A stretch of 64,000 nucleotides of DNA from Lucinisca nassula (Eukaryota > Mollusca > Bivalvia > Lucinida > Lucinidae). The translations under genes were made by a program, and so were the position numbers. Position 1 is the first letter of the stretch, and each line of letters begins with the position of its first letter. The notes beneath the pieces were generated by a model, which ran no database searches, was not told the origin of the DNA, and was given only the letters and a program-made list of their open reading frames with translations. The stretch spans positions 89,688,651-89,752,650 of the forward strand of contig OY757026.1 of NCBI GenBank assembly GCA_963580285.1. Direction: 5' to 3'. Positions 33,366-43,430 of the stretch are shown piece by piece.

Positions 33366-36120
33366 TTGAGGGGCCGGCAGATGGACGTGCCTGCCAATAA
33401 TCCTCATAGTGCAGACCCCAGGACTTTCCTCGAGGCTGTGGTGCCCCAAATCAGTAGCAAGCTCGATGAAGAGATCGATGCTCTGGGTGGCGTGAAGTTC
33501 CAGTTGTCTCGGAAGGACAGCCCAGACGGTAGTGAGGAGTACACAACCCCCGTGCTGCGCCACAAACAGGAGGACCTACTCCAGGCCAGCGAAATCAAGG
33601 GGGCTCTCGATAAAACCTTCCCACAGATCCAAGAAACACTCGAAAAGTGGACACAGAGAGGGTCTGGCTGGGTTGTAGATCAGGTACAGACCCTTTGGCT
33701 GGACATTGCCAGACATCAGCCTCTTCGGGGTGGGTCCTACATCCCACTCCCAGCAGCTGTAAGTTCTAAGAAGGCAGTGATCAACGTGAAGAAAAGGGAT
33801 GGCCACTGCCTTCGATGGGCGCTCCGAGCGGCTCTGGCAAATCCGCCACGACCACATAACCCATAGAGACCAAGTTGGTATCATACCAATGATGGTCTGT
33901 ACTTTGAAGGGATTGATAACCCCACTCCCATCTCTCGTGAACAACCTAGCCATCAACGTCTTTGGTTGGGACAAGGGCATCACCGTCCACCGCCTCAGCA
34001 AGCAGCCACAACAGATACTAAGGATCAACCTGATGCTGATCGAAAAGGCCGGTAAATTCCACTACACCTGGATCAACGACCTCAACCGCCTCTTATTTGA
34101 CCAGAGCAAGCACCCAAAAGAAGCATTTCTGTGATCGCTGTCTTCATGGCTACACGGGAGAAGACCTGCTGGAGGCCCACAAGCTTGAGTGCGAAGGCAT
34201 CGGCCAGACGGCTGTCCGGGTGGGGATGCCAAAAGAGGGTAAGAACAAGCTCACATTCCAGAACCACCACAAGCAACAACCAACCCCATTCGTCATCTAT
34301 GCAGACTTTGAGGCTCTCACTACCAAGATCGAGGGCCCCGAACGCGATCCTGCAAAAAGCAACACCAAACGAACATAACATAACAACATGAGGCTTGCAG
34401 CTACTGCTATATCGTGGTGCGGTGTGATGGAACAACAAAGCCGCCTGTCGAGTATCGCGGCCCAAATGCAGGAGAGCACTTCTTAAAATCACTCCAGGAG
34501 GAGGGTCGCGAGATTAAGAGCGTGCTAGACAACCCTAAAAACGCAAGGATGACATGAAAGGACTGTCGGTCCCATAACAATGCCGCGAATTGCTATATAT
34601 GCGAAAAACCGCTAGACGGTGACCACTGTCATAATACAGGTAAATATCGAGGGGCAGTCCACAACGCCTTCAACCTTAAGCTGAGGCTACGCCCAAAGAC
34701 CACCGTCATTCTCGTGGTGTTCCACAACCTCAGGGGGTACCTGCTCATGCAGGCTATCTCGAAAGTCAAAGGCAGAGTCTCCTGCATCACCAACAACACA
34801 GAAAAATACATTTCCTTCTCTCTCGGGCAGCTCCGTTTCATCGATAGCGCCCAGTTCCTGCTAGCTTCCCTTGACAAGCTGATGGCGGCAAACCAACCTG
34901 GAGCTTTCCAGATCACGTCCCACTACGAGCCAAAACAGCAGAGGCTCCAGCTCTTGACCCGGAAGGGTGTCTACCCCTACGAGTACATGGACTCCTGGGA
35001 TCGCTTCGCCGAGACCAAGCTCCCTCCGAAAGAGGCATTCTACAGCAAGCTCACCGACGAGCACATCAGCGACGACGACTACGCCCACGCGCAGACAGTA
35101 TGGGAGGTCTGTGGGCGTGGGACCCTCGGGGACTACCAAGACCTCTGCAATCGCACAGGTGTTTTCCTGCTGGCAGATGTCTTTGAGGAATTCCGAAAGA
35201 CCTGCCTGACGCAGTATGGCTTAGACCCAGCACACGACTACACCAGCCCGGGGCTTTCATGGGACGCCCTTCTCAAGAAGACAGGAATGGAGCTCGAGCT
35301 ACTCACAGATTATGACCAGCACCTGTTCATCGAGAAGGGGATGCGTGGAGGCATCTCAATGGTCTCAAAGCGCTATGCTAAGGCCAACAATCCTCATGTC
35401 GAGGATTATGACCCAGAAAAGTCTAGTAGCCACATCCTCTACCTAGATGCGAACAATCTTTATAGTTTGGCTATGAGTCAATATCTCTCAACTGAAGGCT
35501 TTCGGTGGGTGGATGCATCGGAATGCCAGCAGCTCGCAAAAACCATTGCACAGCAACCTGCAAATAGCCAAGATGGCTACATCTTAGAGGTGGATTTGGA
35601 GTATCCAACAGAGCTGCACAAGGTACACAACGCCTAACCGCAAGCTCCAGAGCGCATGGTGGTCCAGAAGGAGTGGATGTCGGAGTATCAGCACGACCTT
35701 ATTAAAGGCGTTGGGGTGGCGCCTACCGAGGTCGAGAAGCTGGTCCCCAACCTCCGCGACAAGGACCGCTACGTGCTCCCCTATCGGAATCTCCAGTTAT
35801 ACATGTCTCTGGGTATGCGTATGACCAAGATTCATCGTGCCCTCCGGTTCCAGCAGAGCCCCTGGATGGAGCCCTACATCCGGATGAATACTGAGCTCCA
35901 GAAGAAGGCCACCAATGACTCTGAGAAGGATCTCTACAAGCTCATGAACAATTCGGTCTTCCGCAAGACGATGGAGAACCTCCGCAGGCGTGTCGACGTC
36001 AAGCTGGTCCGTGCCAACGAGAAAGATAAACTCAGGCGCCTCATCGCCAGCCCAGCCTTTGCCAGGGACAACATCTTCGACGATGATCTTGCAGCAGTCC
36101 AGGTGCATAAGAGCCGTCTA
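33366..36120 (+). pseudogene. Protein-primed DNA polymerase B (Polinton pPolB), frameshifted and truncated
   Basis: Fragments lie in changing frames: 33366-33866, 33799-34134, 34097-34378, ~34390-34710, 34714-35637 and 35656-36120. Seen in order: GSGWVVD and RGGSYIPLP in the N-terminal region; a Cys/His finger HFCDRCLHGY; exonuclease motif YADFEAL (near 34300); a DHCHNTGKYRG endonuclease-VII-like motif with one cysteine changed; polymerase motif A LDANNLYSLAMSQ (near 35450); motif B LMNNSVFRKTMEN (near 35945), where the usual Gly is Arg. Motif C with its two catalytic aspartates, expected ~80 residues later, is missing because the gene stops at the junction at ~36120. The copy is dead. In intact Polintons this enzyme replicates the element by protein priming (family knowledge). 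Confidence 0.85.
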
Positions 36121-36295
36121 GTGCGCGGGTGGCGAGGTAGATCTGCCAGATGGCCTGCTTCTTCAACCATGCTCGGGCCACATCTTCTGAGGTCTTAGCC
36201 GCAGAAGCCAGCTTCGTTATGGCCTCAAGACCCCGCCAGTAACTCTTAGAGGTGTAATAAATATCCGCAAGGCGGATGGACAACTTCCGATCCAT
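36121..36295 (-). pseudogene. Polinton integrase, N-terminal stub
   Basis: Reading leftward from ATG 36295, the frame starts MDRKLSIRLADIYY and continues through ...AWLKKQAIWQIYL. This resembles the N-terminal helical region of retrovirus-like integrases of Polintons, which precedes the DDE core (recognition by pattern, not searched). After IYL the sequence runs into the truncated polymerase on the opposite strand, so the catalytic core is absent. The shared breakpoint with pPolB marks one deletion. Confidence 0.5.
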
Positions 36296-36845
36296 GTATT
36301 TATTGTTGTCGTTGCTTTGCAACGGGTAAGTCTCTAACGGAAACAACTGCTGCGGAATTGTCAGGGCGAGTTTGTAGGCCACAAGGCCGATCGCGGCCAT
36401 ACCCCAGGATGACGAAGGCAATCTCGCGGTCTTTCTGGTCGTCACTCGGGTGGTAAAAGTCGGAGAGCTGGGGCTCGAGCCCAAGGGGGTCATGGTTATG
36501 CCCAGCGACCTGCGCATGCAGGCGCATCGCGTCATCGACGGCCCCAGGGGGTAAAGGTTATGCCCGGCGACCTGCACATACAGGCGCATCGCGTCATCGA
36601 CGTCTTTGAAGGTTCAAACGGCTTGCCCCTCTCGGCGGAGTTCCTCAGTGATGAAATCAATACGCTCGGACCGTTTTCGAGACCATTCTGCCTGTGCAGC
36701 CTGTAGCAGTTCGACTGCTTTATCGTGACGCTTGCGCTCTTCGTCGACGCCAGAGCTCTGTAAAATGGAGAACAAGTAGTTCGATCCCGAAAACGCCAGG
36801 GCGTTCACCAGGCACCGCCAACGAGCATAGCAGTACTTGTCATTT
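36296..36845 (-). pseudogene. Polinton-associated membrane protein, frameshifted
   Basis: Three overlapping minus-strand frames together suggest one protein. The N-terminal part holds NALAFSGSNYLFSIL, then a charged helix (AQAEWSRKRSERIDF), a segment YHPSDDQKDREIAFVILGYG, and a hydrophobic stretch IGLVAYKLALTIP. A direct repeat of ~60 bp (36480-36540 against 36545-36600) duplicates the 'MRL.AQVAGHN' part. Function unknown; it lies directly upstream of the integrase stub. Confidence 0.45.
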
Positions 36846-36847
36846 TA

Positions 36848-37081
36848 TTACTTCATGATATCAGCAGGTATAATCCTTTGTTCAATTAGCATATCTTTGG
36901 TTGCCATGGCGAGAGCGACGTCAACTATGGGGTGTGATGTATAGCTTCGGGAGGCTACCCCCCCCCCCCCCCCCATCGCCATCTTGCCAAGCCGGGCGTA
37001 ATCAACAGCGATGCCACAGACGACTGCGCTATGGTAGAGCGCGTTGACAAGCATTTTACCGTCAGTTGCCGGGGTTGTCAT
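36848..37081 (-). CDS. Small membrane protein of the Polinton, function unknown
   Basis: A frame of 77 residues from ATG 37081. Two hydrophobic segments (NALYHSAVVCGIAVDYA and IVDVALAMATKDM) flank a Gly run. The Gly run is encoded by a C homopolymer at 36959-36973, which may have expanded and shifted the original frame. The tail ends QRIIPADIMK. No family is recognised. Confidence 0.4.
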   Translation of the reverse strand: MTTPATDGKMLVNALYHSAVVCGIAVDYARLGKMAMGGGGGVASRSYTSHPIVDVALAMATKDMLIEQRIIPADIMK

Positions 37082-37089
37082 GGTTGCTT

Positions 37090-37672
37090 ATTCCATATAG
37101 AATGGATGTGGCCTGGTCTCTAATTGTTTCACGACCCGGGGTTTATCCTGTTGCGCAGATAACTTCCTATTCGACTTGTCATTTTTGCTTTGCAACATGT
37201 TGCTGTTGCTCTGCAACAACGACGAAGCAACTTGTCGCCGCGATAGGCCCACTGCAACAGCAATACCACCCGCAAGACAAACCCCGATGATCCATGGGGT
37301 CCAGGCTCTTTGTCCTTCTGGCAGATTACCGTGCTGTTCCTGTCGTTGTTGCTGTTGCTCTGCAACAACAACGGCGGCAACATCGTTATTCGTGACATGA
37401 TGTTTTTCTTTGGTTTTCTGAATCTCGATCAGTCGTTCTTGCTTGGCCTTTCAACCCGCGGCCCCGGCACGACCGGCTGCAACCTTTTTCGGGTCTTTAG
37501 GCTTCGTCATTCTTTGCGTTACTGGCTCCGCCAGTACGGGCTGTGCCAGTGGCGTCGCAACGTTTGCCTGCTGAGTTGCAGCGTCCGGCTGTTGATCTTT
37601 CCCCACCATCATCATATTCTCCGCCATCACTGTATGATGAATTGATGGGGCAGCAATGTTCAAATCTGGCAT
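37090..37672 (-). pseudogene. Polinton protein with Ala/Pro/Gln-rich region and one membrane segment, frameshifted
   Basis: From ATG 37672 the frame is rich in Ala, Pro and Gln, then KDPKKVAAGRAGAAG, and stops at 37451. Another frame continues with a basic helix and, near 37290-37310, a hydrophobic segment GVCLAGGIAVAVGL. CTGTTGCTCTGCAACAACAA-like repeats at 37195-37220 and 37345-37375 encode poly-Gln/Leu. Structural or minor virion function is possible but unproven. Confidence 0.35.
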
Positions 37673-37729
37673 GTTTGAAAGTGATTAACGTTACGGTTAC
37701 GGTGAGTGGAGCTAACCACGTGCCATAGC

Positions 37730-38165
37730 GGTGATAGAGTTCGCTGGCAGCGCCTTGAAGTGCACTACCTAGAAACGGATCGCTTCCAAGATCGCGAATG
37801 AGCCCTTATTGGTCCGGGATCGGGACGAACCTCCCGACCAGTCCCGCATACAGCCCAAGAGCCGCGTTCGAAATCGTCTTTGACATGCCTGCCCCTAATC
37901 GGGCGGAGTAAAGGGCGTAGAGCCTCTCGACCTCAGAGTCACTCAGCTCCTCGACCTGGTCGACGGTCAATGCCTTTCCGTGACCCACAATTCCGTATTT
38001 CCTGGCCGACCCTCCTACTACTGTTGCAGCGAGCCTTTCGCGGTATTCTTGCACCCTGTCGTCTTTCCGTGGCGCTTGTTACTTTGCAACATGCGCCAGT
38101 TGCCTGTCTGGCGACGCCGGGTCGTCAAGCATCTGGTCTTTCAGCTCGTCACAGTCCATTCTTTT
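37730..38165 (-). pseudogene. Polinton Ala-rich protein, frameshifted
   Basis: A start at ATG 38160 gives MDCDELKDQMLDDPASPDRQ, then the frame shifts, and the frame at 38054-37806 continues with RERLAATVVGGSARKYG and LYALYSARLGAGMSKTI. A further shift may extend it to about 37730. The composition is typical of a structural protein. No family is recognised. Confidence 0.4.
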
Positions 38166-38379
38166 GCAATAAGGGCTGACCTGTCTAAAATGGAGTCGCA
38201 GGCATGCGCATACATGCGCGGCGAACATCTGGATCACCCGAGAAAGGATAAAAAAGACAGCGAAAAGCAGCGCCACATGCAAGCCAAGTACAGCGATTAC
38301 GGCCGCTACTGAGCACATCGTTGTTGTTGCTACGCAACTGCTTCGCAACCGCTAAGCAATATTAATCACGTAATGATCA

Positions 38380-38985
38380 TTACATGATAATATAATAAGC
38401 GGGTTGATCAGTCTTCAACAGAAGCTTAGCGCGTTTTGTCTCGGCTAGCTGTTGCCGCACCAACTCCCGTCCTCGTGCGGGGATCACGTCATTTTCACGC
38501 AGACAGTCTTCGAACGAGTCACGATCCTTGCAGTGGAACAAACAGACCCAGCGCGTCTGCTCGCGCAAGTCTTTCAAGACGGGATTGTACTTCTGCGTGA
38601 GGACCCAGACAGACTGCTCCGCGTGGCGGCCCGAGAACGCCAGCTCTGACACCATGTCTTTCTTCTTCGTCAAAGCCCTTTTAGCGCTGCAGTCGTCTAT
38701 GATGTATAGGGTCGGCTCGCCCTGGAACACCCGGTAAAACGCTCGCAAGTAATCGTGACGGCGCTCACCGGGGTATAGAACATAAATCTCAGAGTTCGTC
38801 CAGATCAAGGGGCGCTGCTGATACGTACTGTTGTACCGTATGGTGGGACACAGAACCACTACGTGCTGAAATAACCCCCGGTAGGAGCCTTCGAGCAGAT
38901 CGAGGTTAAAACGGGTTTTCCGCATCCCGTCTGCCCGCTGATTGTCGCCGAATGGGCCGTGCGCGGTAGGAACTCTTTAACCGTT
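38380..38985 (-). pseudogene. Virion packaging ATPase (FtsK/HerA type), frameshift in P-loop
   Basis: Upstream of 38925 the frame reads ATISGQTGCGK, a Walker A motif; at this point one base is missing in the A run and the frame changes. The remainder (38925-38380) starts with TRFNLDLLEGSYRG and contains the Walker B strand LYIIDD, then SVWVLTQKYNPV, a sensor-like strand, and ends in LLKTDQPAYYIIM. Such ATPases drive genome packaging in Polinton-like viruses (family knowledge). It differs clearly in sequence from the intact ATPase at 44870-45610. Confidence 0.75.
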
Positions 38986-38987
38986 CC

Positions 38988-39427
38988 TCAATAAACCGCT
39001 GAGACGAACCGGCCATCTTCGATGTTAAGCTGTGCATCCATGATGACGTAGAGGTAGATGTTCAATGCGCCAGCCGCCTCGACTCTTTTCGTTATCTGGA
39101 TGCTCACACCTTCGCTGACATTCTCTATCCGCCTGCCGGAGCCGTGGAGACGGTCGTCGTCGCTTGTCCTGATGTCAAGCCACAGCGCGTACTTGCTGGT
39201 GAGGTATTCTGCAAGGCCGACGTCGGCTAGGGCCAAGTCTTTTTCGACCGTTGCCACTTCAGGGTGTCGCTTGCTGCCGGCTGGGAAGAGCTTCCTCGTT
39301 TCATCAAACATCTGGTAAGAGCGCATCCCTTGGCTAAAGAGTTGGTTGGGGATCCCCTCGATGGTGACCTCGACCTTGGGGCGATTTTCGGGTTATAGAA
39401 TGCCTCAGTGTCGCGTAGTAAGTTCAA
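38988..39427 (-). pseudogene. Probable capsid protein, C-terminal fragment
   Basis: Two frames: 39427-39320 (start of fragment) and 39326-38988. The latter holds AEYLTSKYALWLDIR, RLHGSGRRIENVSEG and AQLNIEDGRFVSAVY at the end. The position upstream of the ATPase and the beta-rich composition suggest the end of a jelly-roll capsid protein of Polintons. This is inference by pattern and order. The N-terminal portion lies beyond the breakpoint near 39430. Confidence 0.35.
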
Positions 39428-39430
39428 ACA

Positions 39431-39744
39431 GTTTATATACTGGTGATGGAAGAGGTGAGGAGTAAACTCAACTCAAGCATAATATACACAGTTACACACT
39501 CATATTAGTAAGCACATTTACAGACTGTAAGGATTTTTATCCTCTTACAAAGGTCATGGGCTGTTCCAGTACATGAGAAAAAAATGGATTTTCTGTATGT
39601 ACAGATAGCAAGGACTCTGTAAAGGCTTCGTGTTTTGCTTTGTGCTTTTGCAAAAGACTCCTGGCTGTTGGCATCTACAAGAATCGTAAGCGCCCAATCA
39701 CAAGAACATGCATTTTTGTGGTTTGCAGTTGAACACAAACTGGC
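39431..39744. other. Spacer right of the decayed Polinton
   Basis: AT-rich sequence without recognisable genes. No sequence matching the Polinton left terminus in inverted orientation is seen, so the right end has been lost. Confidence 0.55.
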
Positions 39745-40005
39745 CCGAATGGCTACACAAATACATTGCAAATTTTACCGCCGAAAAAAAACGACAATTT
39801 TAAAATGAAAAATTGCGAATTTTTTCTTATTTCCACTCAAAACACAGATTTTGGGTACTCGTTAGAACCACCTCGAACGAATACCCACATTCTATACTTT
39901 CGAGCAGAAAAAAGGAAACTTAGGTTTTGCCCCTGTAAACCCCAGTTTTACTATATAAAAGTGAGGTTACAGGGGGTCAGAATTATATAGGCGTGTTTTT
40001 GTGAG
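39745..40005. repeat. Hairpin MITE (family A)
   Basis: CACAAATACATTGCAAATTTTACCG at the left, a shortened central hairpin (39858-39884), the TTTTACTATATAAAAG block and GGCGTGTTTTTGTGAGG at the right end. Confidence 0.78.
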
Positions 40006-40367
40006 GTTTGCAATTTCATATGCAGAAACTAGAGGAACTGCACTGATGATGATGATTTCGTGTTTAATGATAGTTCACAAAAAAAAAAAAAAAAAAAAAA
40101 ATAAATAAATAAATAAATAAAAAAAATAAAAATAAACAAAAATGTTGTGGCACAGCGGAACACAGATTTTATTCAATTGTATGACATGTAGTCAGATGTA
40201 TGATTTAGCTACATATACAGGTGAACTTCAATGGCTAGATCACCTTTGGGACCATGAAAATTTCTTGTGTCGGATTTTTTTTTGCACGGACTCAATGACG
40301 AGTGCGAAAGAGCCGTGTTAAATGAGCCATCGATGTTCGAGCCATTGAAGTTCTACTGTATCTACAT
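40006..40367. other. AT-rich spacer
   Basis: Contains an A tract followed by AAAT repeats (40079-40135). No gene is recognised. Confidence 0.6.
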
Positions 40368-40499
40368 CCCAGCAGGCACATGACGTAATTGCGCCGTCAC
40401 ATCAACGTCGGTGCAATTTCATGACGCTTGAGCAACGTCACGTCTACGTCGGTGCAACGTCATGATGTGACGTTGCCCTAGCGACATGTGTCTGCTGGG
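40368..40499. repeat. MITE with CCCAGCAGGCACA ends and ACGTCA-type motifs
   Basis: Terminal inverted repeats CCCAGCAGGCACATGACGT and ACATGTGTCTGCTGGG flank an interior of repeated GACGT/ACGTC motifs. A second copy is at 63620-63726. Confidence 0.85.
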
Positions 40500-40502
40500 A
40501 TA

Positions 40503-40866
40503 ATATATAGGATCTTACATGAGTGTTCATGTATTATTGAATTTATTAAACGAGTTGAGGTAAAGGGATAAAATGCTCTGTAAAGCCGAGCATTTTATCC
40601 CTTTTCCTCAACGAGTTTAATAAATTCAGTAATACATGAGCACGAATGCAAGATTTTATTTATCATATGACGTTTAAAACGCATTTTATTCACGATTGTT
40701 TACAAAAATATCAATATTCCGCCATTAGTAAACGCGACGTTGTTAAGGACGTCGTACATGTAACGTTACGGGACGTATCTAGCTAATTTGCATATTTAAT
40801 CCACTAGTGGATTATCGAAAATATTACATGGCGTTATTACACTCTCAGACCCGACGTCATATGATA
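40503..40866 (+). repeat. MITE family C, forward copy
   Basis: Hairpin half at 40510-40645 and flank half to 40866, closely matching 14395-14760. The left end GATCTTACATGAGTGTTCATG is the same in both. Confidence 0.82.
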
Positions 40867-41245
40867 ATATTGCAATAAAGAATAAATTCTGATCGTGCAA
40901 CGCCATCTCATTAATAATTTTGCTAATGAATGTCCTTGTAATCCTTATTTTGGAGAGACCCACAAAGCCACAGCAAAAGAACGACCGCCTTTGGGCGGTC
41001 AGTAATAAAACTACTTGTGGGTGGGGCTGGCTTCATTACGGAATTTATAACATTTCAACCCTCGCCCTCAGTTCAAGTGCAGTATAACAAAAACAAATTG
41101 ACCCACATTGTTATATTTTGTGTCAAAACATAGAGTGTTGATTCTCTTTAAAATTTCTTAGTGAGGTGGTTCGAACCACAGGAGCTTGAAGTTCTGTCCA
41201 TAAATAATTTATAAAGTGACAGTAAGCCATTTCTTTGAAACTGCT
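40867..41245. other. Spacer ending in the target site of Polinton 2
   Basis: Unique-looking DNA. A small hairpin GACCGCC/GGCGGTC lies near 40983-41001. The last six bases, ACTGCT (41240-41245), are repeated right after the element at 51514-51519. Confidence 0.6.
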
Positions 41246-42197
41246 AGTAGTATTGGCGCCGGTTTGGCGTCATGGACTGCGCATGCGCGGGGATGACGTC
41301 ACGACGCGTCGGCGCGGCAGCCATATTGGATGACCTCGGAATAACTTTGGCGCCATGGACTGCGCATGCGCGGGGACGACGTCACGGCGCGTCAGCCATA
41401 TTGGATGACCTTTGCCACGTCTCTATTGTTTGGTGAACGCACTAAAATTTAAACAAAAGGTCAACCCAGCTGGTCCGTGACCTCGGAATAAAAATCCGTT
41501 TCTATTGTTCGTAGAAGGCGCTAAAAATTGAAAGCAAAAGGTCAACCCAGCTGCTCAGTGACCTCGGGATAAAAATCCGTCTCTTTTGTTCATAAAAGGC
41601 ACTAAAAATTGAAAACAAAAGGTCGAGGTGAAACGACAAGCCCTGCCAATAGGGTTTATGGACGGGCCGATTCGCACCGCTTTGCCTGGGCTAAGCGGTT
41701 TTCCAGTGCGCGATTCGTGGAAGCATCTATTTCTTCAAGCCCCGAGTGGCGGGGGGCTAAAAAGATGCATGCATCTCTCTCTCTCTCTCTCTCTTACACA
41801 AAAAATTGTGACAAGGACTGTGTCGTAATTTGAGCTATCGATCATTTTTATCAGTATTTTTTTTTCTTTATTTTTGTCGTAAACATGTTTGAATAGGTGT
41901 ATTTGTCTTTCAAAACCAACTTGCCAAAATATCATCTGATAATGGATTTTAGCCTGAAATGCGCCAGTCCGCTTAACACGGAAACACTTGCCCTTAGCAG
42001 AACTGCTGAACCCAAACAAAGAAGAAATGTCATCTGCCAGTGGTGATAAGCGCTTTAAGGTTCATTCACGGTACATTGACTTTTTATCGATATGATACGG
42101 GTATTGGGCCGGCGACCGAAAAAAACCTATAAAGGTAAAACTTTAGCGGCAATATAAGATGATCAGCCCGCGTATAAACGCGGTCTCATCACAAAAC
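41246..42197 (+). repeat. Left terminal inverted repeat of Polinton 2
   Basis: Built of two ~95-bp tandem subunits with CATGGACTGCGCATGCGCGG (from 41269 and 41354), then three ~85-bp subunits with GACCTCGGAATAAAAATCCG-type cores (41425-41625), a family D fragment (41640-41755), a (CT)n run, and a last conserved block at 41941-42197. Parts of the subunits recur at 42420-42550 beside a second (CT)n run, suggesting local duplication. Confidence 0.85.
41270..41400. promoter_or_regulatory. Paired NRF1/CRE/YY1-like site clusters in left terminal repeat
   Basis: GCGCATGCGC (NRF1-like) at 41279-41288 and 41362-41371, each followed within ~10 bp by TGACGTCA or CGACGTCA (CRE/ATF-like) and within ~45 bp by GCCATATTGG (YY1-like). 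The mirrored clusters in the right repeat have GCGCATGCGC at 51388-51397 and 51471-51480. This grouping is typical of TATA-less animal promoters. Promoter activity is inferred. Confidence 0.5.
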
Positions 42198-42434
42198 TAA
42201 GGATCAGAAGGGGTACTAAAATTTGAAAACAAAAGCCTAATCCCTAAATGTTATATTCTCAAGCGGAGCTTTCAGTAGCAGAGTTTTACGAACGCCGTTA
42301 AATTTATACAATACCTAGGTGGCGAAATCGGTGATTTTTATGATGCATACTGTACTGTAACCGAGAGAGTTTACTAATATAAAATTCGGACTGCACATGT
42401 TTGATTTGGGGTATCAGCCAAAAAGATGCCCGCA

Positions 42435-42496
<62 letters not shown>

Positions 42497-43060
42497 TGGG
42501 CTATATTGGATGACCTCGGAATAAAAATTAATTTCTATTGTTCCAAAATGCGTGAAATCGGTTTTAACTCCCTATAGAATGGCTCGAAATTCACACGTTA
42601 CGTCTCGTTTGAAAGGTGTACTAAGTATTGGTGATGAACTCACCGATCTCATCACGTGGACACCCCCACTAAACCCCACTTTTTACGGAGAAATCTGGGT
42701 GTACATTATTTTCTTATTTCTGCTCCAAGACCACAAAGAGGCGGTTCTATCGAGTACCCACAACCTATGTTTGCAGTATAAAAAAATATCATGGATTTTC
42801 ATAAAAATGTCGCCATATTTGGAGATGTGAAAAATGTCGCACGGGTATGTTATCGTAATGCAAAAAATGAATCAGCATCACACACGCACTCACACACACA
42901 CACACACACACGCACGCAAGAACACACACACACACACACACACACTTGCACATGCACATACAAACATAAACACACACATGCATACATACATACATAAATA
43001 CATAAGTACATACATGACTCACACTTATGTACATACATACATACATACATACATACATAC
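42198..43060. other. Inner left flank: (CT)n, hairpin MITE, CA and ACAT microsatellites
   Basis: Holds (CT)n at 42435-42494, a family B MITE at about 42650-42850, (CA)n runs at 42893-42945 and ACAT repeats at 42975-43060. No gene is seen. Confidence 0.7.
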
Positions 43061-43260
43061 AACGCAAACAAACTGCTTCAAACCCTAATCAAAAGCTTAA
43101 AACGACATACCCGATCCGAGCTTTCCTAACAGACAATAACTTGTAATGGATAAAGGCCTATGTTTTAATATGGCTACGACATATTTTGATTGGTTGCTAT
43201 TAATAACCGACCTATAATACTTATGCTGTGAACAGTCAGTGGGGATCTTTGAGATGGAGG
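43061..43260 (+). repeat. Inner inverted repeat, left arm
   Basis: The outer edge merges into ACAT repeats and the inner edge is exactly at GAGATGGAGG (43251-43260). It contains an inverted CCAAT box (GATTGGTTGC, 43187-43196). The arm matches 48030-48233 with few mismatches and one short gap near CTTTCCTAAC. Confidence 0.88.
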
Positions 43261-43430
43261 TTAAATTCATTTTACATCTTAACATCAGAATAAGAGAGTT
43301 TAACAAAACGGATTGACAGTGCCCCGCTCGCCGACTCTTGAAAGTGTATCAGAAACTCGTACCCTAAGAGCTTTCATCGTTTACATATCATAAATGATAG
43401 GACGTAAGAAGACGAGTTGACGTGTTCATT

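Larger units (their letters stand above)
32429..39430. mobile_element. Decayed Polinton/Maverick element (DNA polymerase B, integrase stub, ATPase)
   Basis: The left terminus AGTAGTATTTAC fits the AGT start of Polintons and sits inside a family D repeat. In order: small Cys-rich protein, basic 89-residue protein and protein-primed DNA polymerase on the plus strand; then, converging from the right on the minus strand, probable capsid fragment, packaging ATPase, several membrane or Ala-rich proteins, and an integrase stub. The polymerase and integrase meet tail to tail at about 36120 and both lack the parts that should follow, so several kb are deleted there. No matching right terminal repeat is seen; homology ends near 39430. 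GC content is well above that of the neighbours. Confidence 0.8.

Noticed and set aside
33404..34492. Minus-strand proteins within the polymerase region
   Set aside because: They are antisense shadows of the GC-rich polymerase coding strand.
36041..36589. Single intact 182-residue protein
   Set aside because: This open frame joins out-of-frame and antisense pieces: polymerase antisense at one end, integrase stub in the middle and a frameshifted membrane protein at the other.
40368..40499. Cluster of CREB promoter sites
   Set aside because: The ACGTCA motifs are internal repeats of a MITE that recurs at 63620-63726, so a regulatory role is not supported by the sequence alone.
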